From JAICNG01 sp035249985 (GTDB lineage Bacteria; Gemmatimonadota; Gemmatimonadetes; Gemmatimonadales; Gemmatimonadaceae), in NCBI GenBank assembly GCA_035249985.1, contig DATFFP010000014.1:1-64000 (forward strand): a stretch of 64,000 nucleotides of DNA, written 5' to 3'. Position 1 is the stretch's first letter; every line of letters starts with the position of its first letter. This document shows positions 49,607-58,920 of this stretch, piece after piece. Below the pieces are notes generated by a model. The model was not told where the DNA came from and made no database searches. It worked only from the letters and a program-made list of their open reading frames with translations. Both the position numbers and the translations under genes were made by a program.

Positions 49607-51116
49607 TCGCCGCGATCGCCTCGCCGCCCGCCTCGAGCCGCGCCTGGTGATACTCGCCGATGTTGATGCCGGCGTTCCCCAGCAGCGTGCCCACCCGACC
49701 GATGACGCCTGGAACGTCGCGATTGCGCAGGATGACGAGTGTCCCTTTCGGCACCACGTCGACGTGGTATTCGCCGATGCGCACGATCCGCGGATGGCCG
49801 CCTCCAAGGAGCGCCCCCGACACGCGCACCTCGCGCTCGCGACCGGATGTGCGCAGCTCGACGAACTCCGCGAAGGCCGCATGCGGACCGAGCCTCGTGC
49901 GCCGGACCTCGAGTCCGCGTGCCTTCGCCAGGTGGCTCGCATTCACGAAGTTCACGTTCGTCCGCCCGACGATCGCCGACAGCAGACCGACGAGCGCGGA
50001 CGCGGCCAGGGGCCGCAATGCCTCCTCGTCAGCGCCGCCGGCATAGCGAACCTCGGCCATCTCCGGCGCGCCATCGAGCATCGTCGACGCGAGGCGTCCC
50101 AGCCGTTCCGCCAGCTCCAGCAGTGGCCGCAGCCGTCGCATCTCCTCGCTGCCCACCGCGGGTGCGTTCACGGCACGCGAGAAATCGCCGTCGGCGAGCG
50201 CGGCCCGGACCGCTTCGGCGATCTCGAGCGCCACGTTCTGCTGCGCTTCCTCGGTGGAGGCACCGAGGTGCGGAGTGAGCACGACGTTGTCGAGTGTGCG
50301 AAGCGGATGATCCTTGGGCAACGGCTCCTGCTCGAAGACATCGAGGGCGGCCCCTCCGATACGTTTTTCCCGCAAGGCTTCGACGAGGGCGGTCTCATCG
50401 ATCACACCACCGCGCGCGGCGTTCACGACCAGTGCGCCACGCTTCATGCGCGCGAGTCGCTCTGGCCCGATGAGGCCCTGCGTACTTTCGGTGAGCGGGA
50501 CGTGTAACGAGATGACATCGGCGCGAGCCAGGACCTCGTCGAGTGTCATGAGCTGCGCGTCGAGCGCTCGTGCCCGCTCATCGGTGAGATAGGGGTCGTA
50601 CACGAGTACGCGCATGCCGAACGCGCGGGCACGCTTCGCCACTTCTCCGCCGATGCGTCCGGCGCCGACGAGGCCGAGTGTCTTCCCATAGAGCTCGACG
50701 CCACCGAAGGTCTTGCGATCCCACGCGCCCTCGTGCATCGACCGATCGGCGGCGGGGACACGCCTCACGAGCGCCAGCAGCAGCGCGAAGGTGAGCTCGC
50801 AGGCCGAGATCGTGTTCCCCGACGGCGCCGTGAGCACTGCGATTCCCTTTTCCGTCGCCGCGTCGACGTCGATCGTGTCGACACCCACCCCGGCACGACC
50901 GATCACCTTGAGCCGCTCCGCCTTCGCCAGCGATTCGCGCGTAATCTTCGTCGCGCTGCGGACGAGCACGGCATCGACATCGGCCATCGCCGTCGCCAGC
51001 GCGTCGCCCGACAGTCCAGGCTTGGAGACGAGATTGAACCTGGCGTCATCGCGGAGCGGTGCGAGCCCGTCGGCCGCGATGGCGTCCGCGACAAGCACCT
51101 TGAAGGATTCGCTCAC
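49515..51116 (-). CDS. serA: D-3-phosphoglycerate dehydrogenase (long ACT-domain form)
   Basis: 533 residues. Substrate/NAD domains about 1-310: GRAGVGVDTIDV, LGLVGAGRIGGEVAKR, NAARGGVIDE (Arg), FEQEPLP (Glu) and LTPHLGASTEEAQ (His). ASB domain about 320-450 and C-terminal ACT about 455-533 (LVILRNRDVPGVIGRVGTLLG). First step of the phosphorylated serine pathway. GTG 51116 overlaps the aminotransferase stop (GTGA). Last gene of a three-gene serine operon; ACT implies serine feedback. Confidence 0.96.
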   Translation of the reverse strand: MSESFKVLVADAIAADGLAPLRDDARFNLVSKPGLSGDALATAMADVDAVLVRSATKITRESLAKAERLKVIGRAGVGVDTIDVDAATEKGIAVLTAPSGNTISACELTFALLLALVRRVPAADRSMHEGAWDRKTFGGVELYGKTLGLVGAGRIGGEVAKRARAFGMRVLVYDPYLTDERARALDAQLMTLDEVLARADVISLHVPLTESTQGLIGPERLARMKRGALVVNAARGGVIDETALVEALREKRIGGAALDVFEQEPLPKDHPLRTLDNVVLTPHLGASTEEAQQNVALEIAEAVRAALADGDFSRAVNAPAVGSEEMRRLRPLLELAERLGRLASTMLDGAPEMAEVRYAGGADEEALRPLAASALVGLLSAIVGRTNVNFVNASHLAKARGLEVRRTRLGPHAAFAEFVELRTSGREREVRVSGALLGGGHPRIVRIGEYHVDVVPKGTLVILRNRDVPGVIGRVGTLLGNAGINIGEYHQARLEAGGEAIAAISVDGRLDSDVVARLRALPEVIDARQAQLE

Positions 51117-52195
51117 GCGCCCAGCACCTGCTCGAGCTCGCCGAGGAGCACGTCGAGCTCCGCGACCGTATGATCGCCCATGTGGCCGATCCGAATCGTC
51201 GCGTCCTTGAGCGCGCCATACCCCGAGGCGATCGTGAACCCGCGCTGCTTGAGCGCCGAAGTGACGGCCGAGCCGGTGTGTCCAGACGGCATCGTCAGAC
51301 AGGTTACCGTCGAAGACCGATAGCCTTCGGGTGCAAGCACGCGGATGTCGAGGCCGCGGGCTTTCATCTCACCCGCCCACGCCCAGGTGCGGCGTGCCAT
51401 CGCGGCGTGCCGCTCCCAGCGCGCCTCGATCGTCTCGCGACGGATCGCTTCGAGCTGCGCGGCGAGCGCGTAGAAGAGCGGAAGCGCGGGGGTGTTCGGC
51501 GTCTGGTTCTTGACGATGTTCTTCTCGAACTCGATGAAATCGAAATAGATGCCGCGATCCTTCTTCGCCTTCGCGCGCTCGAGGAGCGACGGCCGCGCGA
51601 CACCGAGCGCGAGCCCCGGCGGGAGCGCAAACGCCTTCTGCGATCCCGTGAGAACGAAGTCGAGCTCCCACGCATCGGTCTCCACCGGAGAGCCGGCGAT
51701 ACCGGTGACGCTGTCCACGAGCAGCACGACGTCACCGCGCGCGTGCGTCACCTTCGCGAGCTCGGCGACGGGGTTGAGCACACCCGTCGATGTCTCGGAG
51801 TGCACCACGGTGACGGCGTCGTAATCGGCGCGTTGAAGCGCGTGCTCCAGCATCTCGGGCGAGTGCCCCTCGCCGAGTGGCACCTCGAGGACGTCCGCCT
51901 CCAGCCCGCAGGCGACCGCGATGCGGTGAAAGCGCTCGCTGAAGGCACCGTTCACGAGTGAGAGCACCTTTCGGCGCGCGCCGTTGCGTACCGCCGCCTC
52001 CATGAGGCCGGTCGCCGATGACGACGAGATGTAGACGGGGCGCGTCGTGCGGAAGACGTATTGAAGACCGGGCGTCAGTGAGGCGATGATCTCTTCCATC
52101 GCTTTGCCGCGGTGGCCGATCATGGGCCGCGTTTGCGCGGCGAGAATCTCGGGACGGACTTCGGTAGGACCGGGAAGAAAGAATTTTCCGAACAT
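51113..52195 (-). CDS. Class V aminotransferase (serine-pyruvate/phosphoserine aminotransferase type)
   Basis: 360 residues. PLP fold type I class V: FLPGPTEVRPEIL, HSETSTGVLNPV, VDSVTGIAG with the PLP Asp, and the Schiff-base Lys in TGSQKAFALPPGL. Similarity resembles alanine-glyoxylate/serine-pyruvate aminotransferases, but its position between serB-like and serA genes implies it supplies phosphoserine from 3-phosphohydroxypyruvate, the SerC role. That is an inference from context. Starts 23 nt after the phosphatase stop. Confidence 0.9.
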   Translation of the reverse strand: MFGKFFLPGPTEVRPEILAAQTRPMIGHRGKAMEEIIASLTPGLQYVFRTTRPVYISSSSATGLMEAAVRNGARRKVLSLVNGAFSERFHRIAVACGLEADVLEVPLGEGHSPEMLEHALQRADYDAVTVVHSETSTGVLNPVAELAKVTHARGDVVLLVDSVTGIAGSPVETDAWELDFVLTGSQKAFALPPGLALGVARPSLLERAKAKKDRGIYFDFIEFEKNIVKNQTPNTPALPLFYALAAQLEAIRRETIEARWERHAAMARRTWAWAGEMKARGLDIRVLAPEGYRSSTVTCLTMPSGHTGSAVTSALKQRGFTIASGYGALKDATIRIGHMGDHTVAELDVLLGELEQVLGA

Positions 52196-52217
52196 TCAAG
52201 AGAGGTCAGGGGGCCAC

Positions 52218-52934
52218 TCAGGAGCGCAGCAAGCTGCGCCCCAACTCGAACACCTCACGAGCCTGCGGATCTCTCGGCGCGATTCCGCCCAGCGCGAGCA
52301 CCAGGACGGGAGCCAGCGACGGCGTTCGCACGACATCGTCCGCCGCGTCGATCACCGCCGGACGCTCGACGACGCCGGCGAACGCCACGAACCGGTCGGC
52401 CGGTGGACGCGCCTCGAGATCCGTTGCGCCATCGCCGACGAGCATGACTGGACGCGGGAGCTCAGGCAGCCAGCGTTCCAGCACCGTGCGCTTTCCGCCC
52501 GACCGAGCAAGCGGCGACGCTCGGTCGAAGCCCGCATACTCCCCGTCGGCGTTGAAATGTACGTCAACCGCGGCGACCGCGCGCTCGGCGAGTCCAAGCG
52601 CGACCGCCAATGGTACGACGGCCTGGCGGATTCCACCTGACATCACGCGTACCTCGATCCCCTCGGCGAGAAGGGCGGCGATGGTCTCACGCGCGTCCGT
52701 GACGAGGGTCCGGACGTAGCGTTCGCCAAGCGCCTCGACTTGATCGCGCGTCGGCCGTACGAGCTCGAGACGGCGGCCGTACACATCCTCGAGGGGAATC
52801 TCCCCGCGCATCGCGGCCTCGGTGAGCCGGGCGATCTCCTCGCGGTGCCCGTGCGCGAGCTCCTCGATGCCCTCGATCGCGGAAAGCGTGGAATCGCAGT
52901 CGAAGATGACGCTGCCGAAGCGGGGAGAGGGCAT
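52218..52934 (-). CDS. HAD-family phosphoserine phosphatase-like enzyme
   Basis: 238 residues. HAD motif I as FDCDSTLSAIEG (catalytic Asp and general-acid Asp), motif II in VRVMSGGIRQ, Lys in SGGKRTVLE and motif III/IV in VGDGATDLEA. Cap in about 20-80. Length and motifs match the SerB (HAD-IB) group, converting phosphoserine to serine. First gene of the serine operon; ATG 52934 has GGGGAGAGGG before it. A word hairpin lies in its upstream region. Confidence 0.88.
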   Translation of the reverse strand: MPSPRFGSVIFDCDSTLSAIEGIEELAHGHREEIARLTEAAMRGEIPLEDVYGRRLELVRPTRDQVEALGERYVRTLVTDARETIAALLAEGIEVRVMSGGIRQAVVPLAVALGLAERAVAAVDVHFNADGEYAGFDRASPLARSGGKRTVLERWLPELPRPVMLVGDGATDLEARPPADRFVAFAGVVERPAVIDAADDVVRTPSLAPVLVLALGGIAPRDPQAREVFELGRSLLRS

Positions 52935-52960
52935 GGGCGGCGCAAGGTAAGCGAGAGACG

Positions 52961-53048
52961 AAGGCGCTGGAAGCGCTGGAGGCGCTGGAGGCGCTGTAAA
53001 CCTTCAGCGTCCAGCGCCTTCAGCGCCTCCAGCGCCTTCAGCGCCTCC
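52961..53048. repeat. Word hairpin E, copy 1 (GGCGCTGGA words) in a divergent promoter gap
   Basis: Arm 1 (52961-52996) has four 9-nt words; arm 2 (53005-53048) has about four and a half with CCTTCAGCG variants. It lies between the divergent starts of the serB-like gene and the phosphodiesterase gene, so it is upstream of both. Confidence 0.93.
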
Positions 53049-53130
53049 AAGATCGTGACCCTCCCTCGAACACTCTCGTCCTCTCCATGCGCGCGCGCTC
53101 CCCCCGACTCACTCGAGTCCGCACGCACGC

Positions 53131-54090
53131 ATGGCTTCACTTCGCGGCACGTTCCCCGCGCTCGCCGCTCTCGCGGTCGCCGGGTGCGCTGAGCTCAAGA
53201 TGGCACCGGCGGAGGAATACCCGGTGACCGCGCAGCGCGTGATCCTGATCTCCATCGACGGCGCGCGCGCCGATGCGCTCCCTCATCTGTCCACGGTCTC
53301 CTCGCTCACCGGGCGCGCCGTGTGGACCGATGCGATGCAGACCGTTCTGCCCGCGCTCACACTCCCGGCTCATCTCTCCATGTTGAGCGGACGGGACGTG
53401 ACCCAATACGGCATCAGGCAAAACGAAATGGACGCGGGGATTGCGGCCGTCATGCGCCTGAACGGCATGACCCCGATGTTCGAGTGGGCCCGCGTCGCTG
53501 ACATGCGCTCCGCCGCAGTCGCCGGGATGTCGTTGATTCCCGCGGCGCAGCGCGCGGAAGCGCAGGCGTTCTTTGGGGTGGATACGCTGGTCGCGACCGA
53601 TGGCGATGCGCCGGCGCTCGCGAGCGCGGCGATCGCGCTGCTGCGTGCGGACACCTCGGTGCAGATGATGTTCATCCACTTTCCGGACGCCGACTTTGCA
53701 GGTCACACGTACGGGTGGATCGGCTCGGATGGCGCTCACACGCCCGCCTACCGCGCAGCGCTTGCGCGCGTCGACAGCGCGATTGCCACCCTCTGGAGCG
53801 AGATCGCGTCGTCGGTCGACGGGGGCCACACTGCGTTGATCGTGACCGCCGACCACGGCGGCGGGCATGGTGACGGCTGCAACACCGGTGAGGTGCCGAC
53901 GCATACGCACTGCACCGCGCACGCGGGCGATCACCTCGTTCCATTCGTGCTCGTCGCGAAGGATGCCACGCCTGCCCGACTGACTGGCGACGTGACGATC
54001 ACGCAGGTCGCACCGACGGTAGGCGCACTTCTGGGCTTGCCGCTTCCCGAGCGAGTCGCGCAGCCGATCCAACTCAACGGCGTCCAGTAG
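53131..54090 (+). CDS. Alkaline-phosphatase-superfamily phosphodiesterase lipoprotein
   Basis: 319 residues. Lipobox AVAGC. Type I phosphodiesterase/nucleotide pyrophosphatase fold: ISIDGARADALP, nucleophile Thr in ALTLPAHLSMLSG, HFPDADFAGHTYGW (Asp/His ligands), TADHGGGHGD (Asp/His) and a late His (HTHCTAHAGDHLVPF). Extracytoplasmic hydrolase of phosphodiesters or phosphonates. The enzyme appears complete. Stands alone. Confidence 0.9.
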   Translation: MASLRGTFPALAALAVAGCAELKMAPAEEYPVTAQRVILISIDGARADALPHLSTVSSLTGRAVWTDAMQTVLPALTLPAHLSMLSGRDVTQYGIRQNEMDAGIAAVMRLNGMTPMFEWARVADMRSAAVAGMSLIPAAQRAEAQAFFGVDTLVATDGDAPALASAAIALLRADTSVQMMFIHFPDADFAGHTYGWIGSDGAHTPAYRAALARVDSAIATLWSEIASSVDGGHTALIVTADHGGGHGDGCNTGEVPTHTHCTAHAGDHLVPFVLVAKDATPARLTGDVTITQVAPTVGALLGLPLPERVAQPIQLNGVQ

Positions 54091-54112
54091 GTTCGCCACG
54101 AGCCTTTGAGTC

Positions 54113-54265
54113 GCAGAAGGCCGCACAGGGTAATGATCACGGTACGGCTGACATCGTCCCCTCGTCCGAATTGCCGCAGCTTGTTGCATTGTTTGCGCGG
54201 CCATTCGGACCAGGGCACCGAGCCGTAAGCAACCGCGATCGCCGTCCCTCCGCGGCCATCTGCGG
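54113..54265. repeat. Composite long palindrome, copy 2
   Basis: Same element as 1558-1734: outer GCAGAAGGCCGCA (54113-54125) facing CGCGGCCATCTGCGG (54251-54265), inner GTCCGAATTGCCGC (54164-54177) facing GCGGCCATTCGGAC, and the shared GGACCAGGG word. The copy is more diverged, with arms no longer perfect. The following 54266-54464 has TTGGGA/CCCAA-rich short inverted words and no gene. Confidence 0.75.
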
Positions 54266-54464
54266 TTCCGCGGAGCTTTGCCAACCTTGGGATCAGGGTT
54301 TCCCAACATTGGGACGAGCAATCCCGGAACCGAACGCACCGTCGATGCAAGGAACAAGTCAAGTGACGGTGCCGTAACGAGTTCCGGCACAGAATCTCCG
54401 GCACGCGGCTTCCGTATAGGGAGGGCGGTTTTCACCTCTCCCGCACGCGTCAGCCGGACTTGCC

Positions 54465-55709
54465 TTGGACATTCCCCGCGCACCAAAAACCAACACTCGG
54501 CGCTATCTCTACGCGGGAGGCGCCCTCGCGGGGCTCGTGCTCGTCACCGTCGCCCTGTCGCAGCTCGACCGCGCCGTCCCGACCGTCGAGGCGTCGACCC
54601 TCTGGATCGATACCGTCGCTCGCGGCGAGATGCTGCGCGAGGTGCACGGGCCGGGCACGTTGGTGCCCGAGCAGATCCGCTGGATCGCCGCTGTCACGGC
54701 CGGCCGAGTCGAGCGAAAACACGTCGAGCCTGGTGAGAAGGTGTCGGCGTCGACGGTGCTGGTCGAGCTGTCGAATCCCGACGTCGAGCTCCAGGTGCTC
54801 GAGGCACAGCGCCAGCTCACCGAAGCCGAGGCGACGCTCGTCAACCTGCGGGCCTCCCTCGAGACGCAGCGGCTGAATCAGCAAGGCGTGATCGCGACGG
54901 TTCGGTCCGAGTATCTCGACGCCAAACGCGCGGTCGAGGTCGGCGACGGGCTCGCTGCCAAGCAGCTGATCGCGCCGACCGACCTCCAGCGCGCGAAGGA
55001 CAAGCAGGAAGAGCTCGAGGCGCGTTATGCGATCGAGCAGGAGCGGCTGCGGGTGCACACCGACGCGATCGCGGCGCAGCTCGACGTCCAGCGTTCGCAG
55101 ATCGGCCGGCTTCGCGAGATTCTCGCGTTTCGCCGCCAGCAGGTTGCCTCGATGCGCGTGATGGCAGGCACGGACGGCGTACTCCAGGAGCTCCCGCTCG
55201 AGGTCGGGCAGTGGGCGATGTCCGGGACGACACTCGCAAAGGTCGTCGAGCCTGGGCGGCTCAAGGCGGTGCTCAACATCCCCGAGACGCAGGCGAACCT
55301 CGCCCTCGGGCAGCGCGCGTCGATCGATACCCGCAATGGGATCATCCGCGGACGCGTCACGCGCATCGATCCCGCCGCACGTAATGGAACGGTGGCCGTC
55401 GACATCGCGCTCGACGGGCCGCTGCCGCCTGGAGCCCGTCCCGACCTCACCGTCGACGGCACCATCGAGATCGAGCGGCTGGCCAACGCGCTGTACGTCG
55501 GCCGTCCCGCCTATGGCCAGGCGAACACGACGATCGAGGTCTTCCGGGTCGAGCCCGACGGCCGTGCCGCGGCCCGCACCCGCGTTCAGTTTGGCCGGGG
55601 GTCGGTCAACGCCATCGAGATTCTCGATGGGCTCGAGGAGGGCGATGTGGTCATCCTCTCCGACCTGAGCCAGTACGGCGACACGCCGCGTTTGAAACTT
55701 CGCAACTGA
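54465..55709 (+). CDS. MacA/HlyD-type periplasmic adaptor
   Basis: 414 residues. N-terminal membrane helix (about 18-38, AGGALAGLVLVTVALSQL), barrel-sandwich lipoyl half (TVRWIAAVTAGRVERK-type segment), a long hairpin coiled coil (about 105-215: RQLTEAEATLVNLRASLE, LQRAKDKQEELEARY) and beta-barrel/proximal domains to the end. First gene of an export operon with an ATPase and an FtsX permease. Start TTG 54465 is weak but no better one exists before the helix. Confidence 0.88.
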   Translation: MDIPRAPKTNTRRYLYAGGALAGLVLVTVALSQLDRAVPTVEASTLWIDTVARGEMLREVHGPGTLVPEQIRWIAAVTAGRVERKHVEPGEKVSASTVLVELSNPDVELQVLEAQRQLTEAEATLVNLRASLETQRLNQQGVIATVRSEYLDAKRAVEVGDGLAAKQLIAPTDLQRAKDKQEELEARYAIEQERLRVHTDAIAAQLDVQRSQIGRLREILAFRRQQVASMRVMAGTDGVLQELPLEVGQWAMSGTTLAKVVEPGRLKAVLNIPETQANLALGQRASIDTRNGIIRGRVTRIDPAARNGTVAVDIALDGPLPPGARPDLTVDGTIEIERLANALYVGRPAYGQANTTIEVFRVEPDGRAAARTRVQFGRGSVNAIEILDGLEEGDVVILSDLSQYGDTPRLKLRN

Positions 55710-55746
55710 CGTTTTTCCTCATTCCTCCTTCCTCGTTCGCCTTCCA

Positions 55747-56481
55747 ATGACTTCTCTCGCCGAAGCCCAGCGCGGCTACTCCTCGCCGAACGATGGCGCA
55801 TCCCCCCTCATTCGGCTCGACAACATCCGCAAGGTGTTCCTGACGGATGAGGTGGAGACGCATGCGCTCTCGGGAATTCACCTCGACATCCGCCGTGGCG
55901 AGTACGTCGCTGTCGCCGGCCCCTCGGGGTGCGGCAAGACGACGCTGCTCTCCATTCTCGGGTTGCTGGACGCGCCGACCGACGGCCAGTACATGCTCGA
56001 CGACAAGCCGGTGGCGAACCTGACGCCCGCCGAGCGAGCGCGAGTGAGGAACCGGCAGATCGGATTCATCTTTCAGGCGTTCAACCTGATCGGCGACCTC
56101 ACGGTCTATGAGAATGTCGAGCTGCCGCTCACCTATCGCGACATGTCGGCCGATGAGCGCAAGCGCCGGGTGCAGGAAGCGCTCGACCGCGTCGGCATGC
56201 TCCATCGCATGAAGCACTATCCGGCGCAGCTGTCGGGCGGCCAGCAGCAGCGCGTGGCCGTCGCGCGCGCCGTCGCCGGCTCGCCGCTCCTGCTGCTCGC
56301 GGACGAGCCAACGGGCAACCTCGATTCCGTCAACGGGGAGTCGGTGATGCGACTGCTGCAGGAGCTGCACCGCGATGGCGCGACGATCATCATGGTCACG
56401 CACGATCCGCGTTATGCGCGGCACGCCGACCGCACGGTGAGCCTGTTCGACGGGCGCGTGGTCGATGAGGTGAGTCAGTGA
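55747..56481 (+). CDS. MacB-type ABC transporter ATPase
   Basis: 244 residues. Walker A GPSGCGKTTLL, Q-loop FIFQAFNLIG, signature LSGGQQQR, Walker B LLLLADEPTGN and switch His in VTHDP. Matches the LolD/MacB/FtsE group of mechanotransmitting ABC exporters. Powers the permease encoded next, whose start overlaps by 4 nt (GTGA). Preceded by a single arm of GAGGAAC-like words (55712-55740). Confidence 0.96.
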   Translation: MTSLAEAQRGYSSPNDGASPLIRLDNIRKVFLTDEVETHALSGIHLDIRRGEYVAVAGPSGCGKTTLLSILGLLDAPTDGQYMLDDKPVANLTPAERARVRNRQIGFIFQAFNLIGDLTVYENVELPLTYRDMSADERKRRVQEALDRVGMLHRMKHYPAQLSGGQQQRVAVARAVAGSPLLLLADEPTGNLDSVNGESVMRLLQELHRDGATIIMVTHDPRYARHADRTVSLFDGRVVDEVSQ

Positions 56482-58916
56482 ATTCGCTGACCCGCGATCT
56501 TCGCTACGCAGCGAGGACGTTACTCAAGGACAAGACCTTCACCCTGATCGCCGTTTTCTGCCTCGCGCTCGGCATCGGCATCAACAGCACGATCTACAGC
56601 GCGATGCACGCCATGCTCGTGCGGCCCCTGCCCTACCATGACCCGGGCGCGGTCGTCGCCATCGGCGAGAGCTACCCGAAGGAAGGGTGGACCGACAGTG
56701 AGCTCTCGTTTCTCGACTACCTCGACATTCGCGAGCAGACCAGGGACGTCTTCGACGATGTCGCGTTGTACACCGACCGCTTCGTCAACTACGAGGAGAT
56801 GGCGTCGGGTGGAAGCAGCGTCAGCGAGGCGGAGGGCGTCGAAGCCGCAACGGTGACCGCGAACATGTTCCCGATGCTCGGCATTCGGCCCGTGCTCGGA
56901 CGGCACTTCCGCGAGGAGGAGGACCGGCCGGGTGGTCCTCGCGTCGCCATGCTCGGCTACGAGCTGTGGCGGAGCCGGTACGGCCTGGATTCCTCGGTCG
57001 TCGGGCGAACCGTTCGGCTGAACGGTCAGCCGACCGAGATCGTCGGCATCATGCCCGCACGTTTCGGATGGTTCGACGAGGAGGACCTGTTCCTCCCGGC
57101 GGCGCTCGACCGCGCCACCGAATCGCGTGGATCGCACTACCTCGAAGCGGTCGGACGTCTCAAGCAAGGCGTATCGATGGATCGCGCCAATGCGTCGTTG
57201 ACCGCTGTCGCGGCCCGTGTAGCGGAAGAAGCGCCGGCGGACCACGCCGGCCACGGATTCGGGGCCATTCCCATCCGGCAGCACCTCGTGCCGGGTGAAG
57301 TGAAGCTCGTCGTGTCGGTGATGATGGGCGCGGTGATGTTCGTCCTGCTGATTGCGTGCGCCAACGTCGCCAACCTGCTGCTCGCCCGTGCGACGGCGCG
57401 TCAGAAGGAAATCGCCATCCGCACCGCGTTGGGTGCGAAGCGTGGGCGCATCGTCCGACAGCTGCTCACGGAGAGCGTGCTCATCGGCGCAATCGGCGGC
57501 GGCCTGGGCGTTCTGTTGGCGGTGTGGGGCAACGACATGGTGTTGTCGCAAATCCCGGAGGAGCTGCCGAACTGGATGGACATCAAGGTCGATCGCGGGG
57601 TCGTGATCTTCACCGCCATCATTTCGTTGATCACTGGCCTGGTGTTCGGACTCGTCCCCGCGCTCGAATCATCCCGGCCCAATCTCAACGAGACGCTGAA
57701 GGATGGCGGGCGTGGCACCAGCGTCGGCGGCCGGCGTGGTCGGATGCGAAGCGGGCTCGTCGTCGTGGAGACGGCATTGGCGCTGGTGCTGCTCATCGGG
57801 GCAACGCTCATGATGCGCAGCTTCCTCTACCTGCGGCATCTCGAGCCGGGCTTCGATACGACCACTCAGGTCACGACGCGACTGTATCTGTCGAACGACC
57901 GCTATCCCGATGGCACGAGCCGGATCGCGTTCTTTCGGAGCGCCCTCGAGCGGCTGGCCAATACGCCGGGCGCGGAGGCCGTTGCCGCGATCAACTATCT
58001 CCCGCTGTCGGGAAGCAATTCGGGCTCGTCGTTCCGGGTCGAGGGCCAGGCGGTCATGCCGGGTGAGTACCCCATGGCCAGCTGGCGGCCGATCACGCGT
58101 GACTACTTCCGGACTTTCGGAATGCGCGAGCCGCGCGGCCGGACGTTCACGGATGCGGAAGTCTTCGACAGCACGGCGCGCGTCGTCATCATCAATCAGG
58201 CCATCGCCGATCGCTTCTTTCCGAATCAGGACCCGTTAGGCAGGCGGGTCGCCACCGGCCTTGCCGACAACGCCGAGTGGCTTACCGTCGTCGGGGTCGT
58301 CCCGACGGTCCAGCTCCGCAACCTCGATACGCCGCCGGAGAATCAGATCTACGTCCCGTACGCGTACGGGCCGTGGCGGACGATGTCGCTGGTGGTGCGC
58401 GTGCGCGGAGATCCGGCAGCGTTCGTTCCACCGATGCGGCGCGCGATCGCGGAGGTGGATCCGACGCTGCCTCTCTTCGAAGTGCAGACGATGATGGACG
58501 TCGCCCGGCTGTCCTACTGGGACAAGCGGCTGTATGGGATGTTGTTCGCGAGCTTTGCCGTGATCGCGCTCCTGCTTGCGGCTATCGGCGTGTACGGCGT
58601 GATGTCGTACGCCGTGAGCCAGCGAACCCACGAAATCGGCGTTCGCGTTGCCCTCGGCGCGCAACTGCGCGACGTGTTGTCGCTGGTGGTGCGGCGCGGA
58701 GTGTGGCTGACCGTGATCGGGCTCGCGATCGGGCTGGTGGGCGCGTTCGGGCTTACCCGAGTGCTTTCGGGCGTTCTGTTCGGCGTGAGTCCGACCGATC
58801 CCGCGAGCTACATCGGGATCTCGCTGGTGCTGTTTACTGTGGGTCTGGTCGCGTCGTATGTGCCAGCGAGGCGGGCGGCGAGGGTGGAGCCGGCAGTGGC
58901 GTTACGATATGAGTGA
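56478..58916 (+). CDS. Duplicated FtsX/MacB-type ABC permease
   Basis: 812 residues, twice a MacB permease. N-terminal opening RDLRYAARTLLKDKTFTLIAV is diagnostic of the acidobacterial duplicated permease group. MacB_PCD periplasmic domain about 45-270, helices about 285-310, 335-360, 380-405; second helix about 430-450, second PCD about 470-665, and helices about 690-715, 740-765, 780-800 ending RVEPAVALRYE. Here, unlike orphan members, it is encoded with its own ATPase and adaptor. Exports lipids, peptides or lipoproteins; cargo unknown. Confidence 0.93.
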   Translation: MNSLTRDLRYAARTLLKDKTFTLIAVFCLALGIGINSTIYSAMHAMLVRPLPYHDPGAVVAIGESYPKEGWTDSELSFLDYLDIREQTRDVFDDVALYTDRFVNYEEMASGGSSVSEAEGVEAATVTANMFPMLGIRPVLGRHFREEEDRPGGPRVAMLGYELWRSRYGLDSSVVGRTVRLNGQPTEIVGIMPARFGWFDEEDLFLPAALDRATESRGSHYLEAVGRLKQGVSMDRANASLTAVAARVAEEAPADHAGHGFGAIPIRQHLVPGEVKLVVSVMMGAVMFVLLIACANVANLLLARATARQKEIAIRTALGAKRGRIVRQLLTESVLIGAIGGGLGVLLAVWGNDMVLSQIPEELPNWMDIKVDRGVVIFTAIISLITGLVFGLVPALESSRPNLNETLKDGGRGTSVGGRRGRMRSGLVVVETALALVLLIGATLMMRSFLYLRHLEPGFDTTTQVTTRLYLSNDRYPDGTSRIAFFRSALERLANTPGAEAVAAINYLPLSGSNSGSSFRVEGQAVMPGEYPMASWRPITRDYFRTFGMREPRGRTFTDAEVFDSTARVVIINQAIADRFFPNQDPLGRRVATGLADNAEWLTVVGVVPTVQLRNLDTPPENQIYVPYAYGPWRTMSLVVRVRGDPAAFVPPMRRAIAEVDPTLPLFEVQTMMDVARLSYWDKRLYGMLFASFAVIALLLAAIGVYGVMSYAVSQRTHEIGVRVALGAQLRDVLSLVVRRGVWLTVIGLAIGLVGAFGLTRVLSGVLFGVSPTDPASYIGISLVLFTVGLVASYVPARRAARVEPAVALRYE

Positions 58917-58920
58917 GCAG

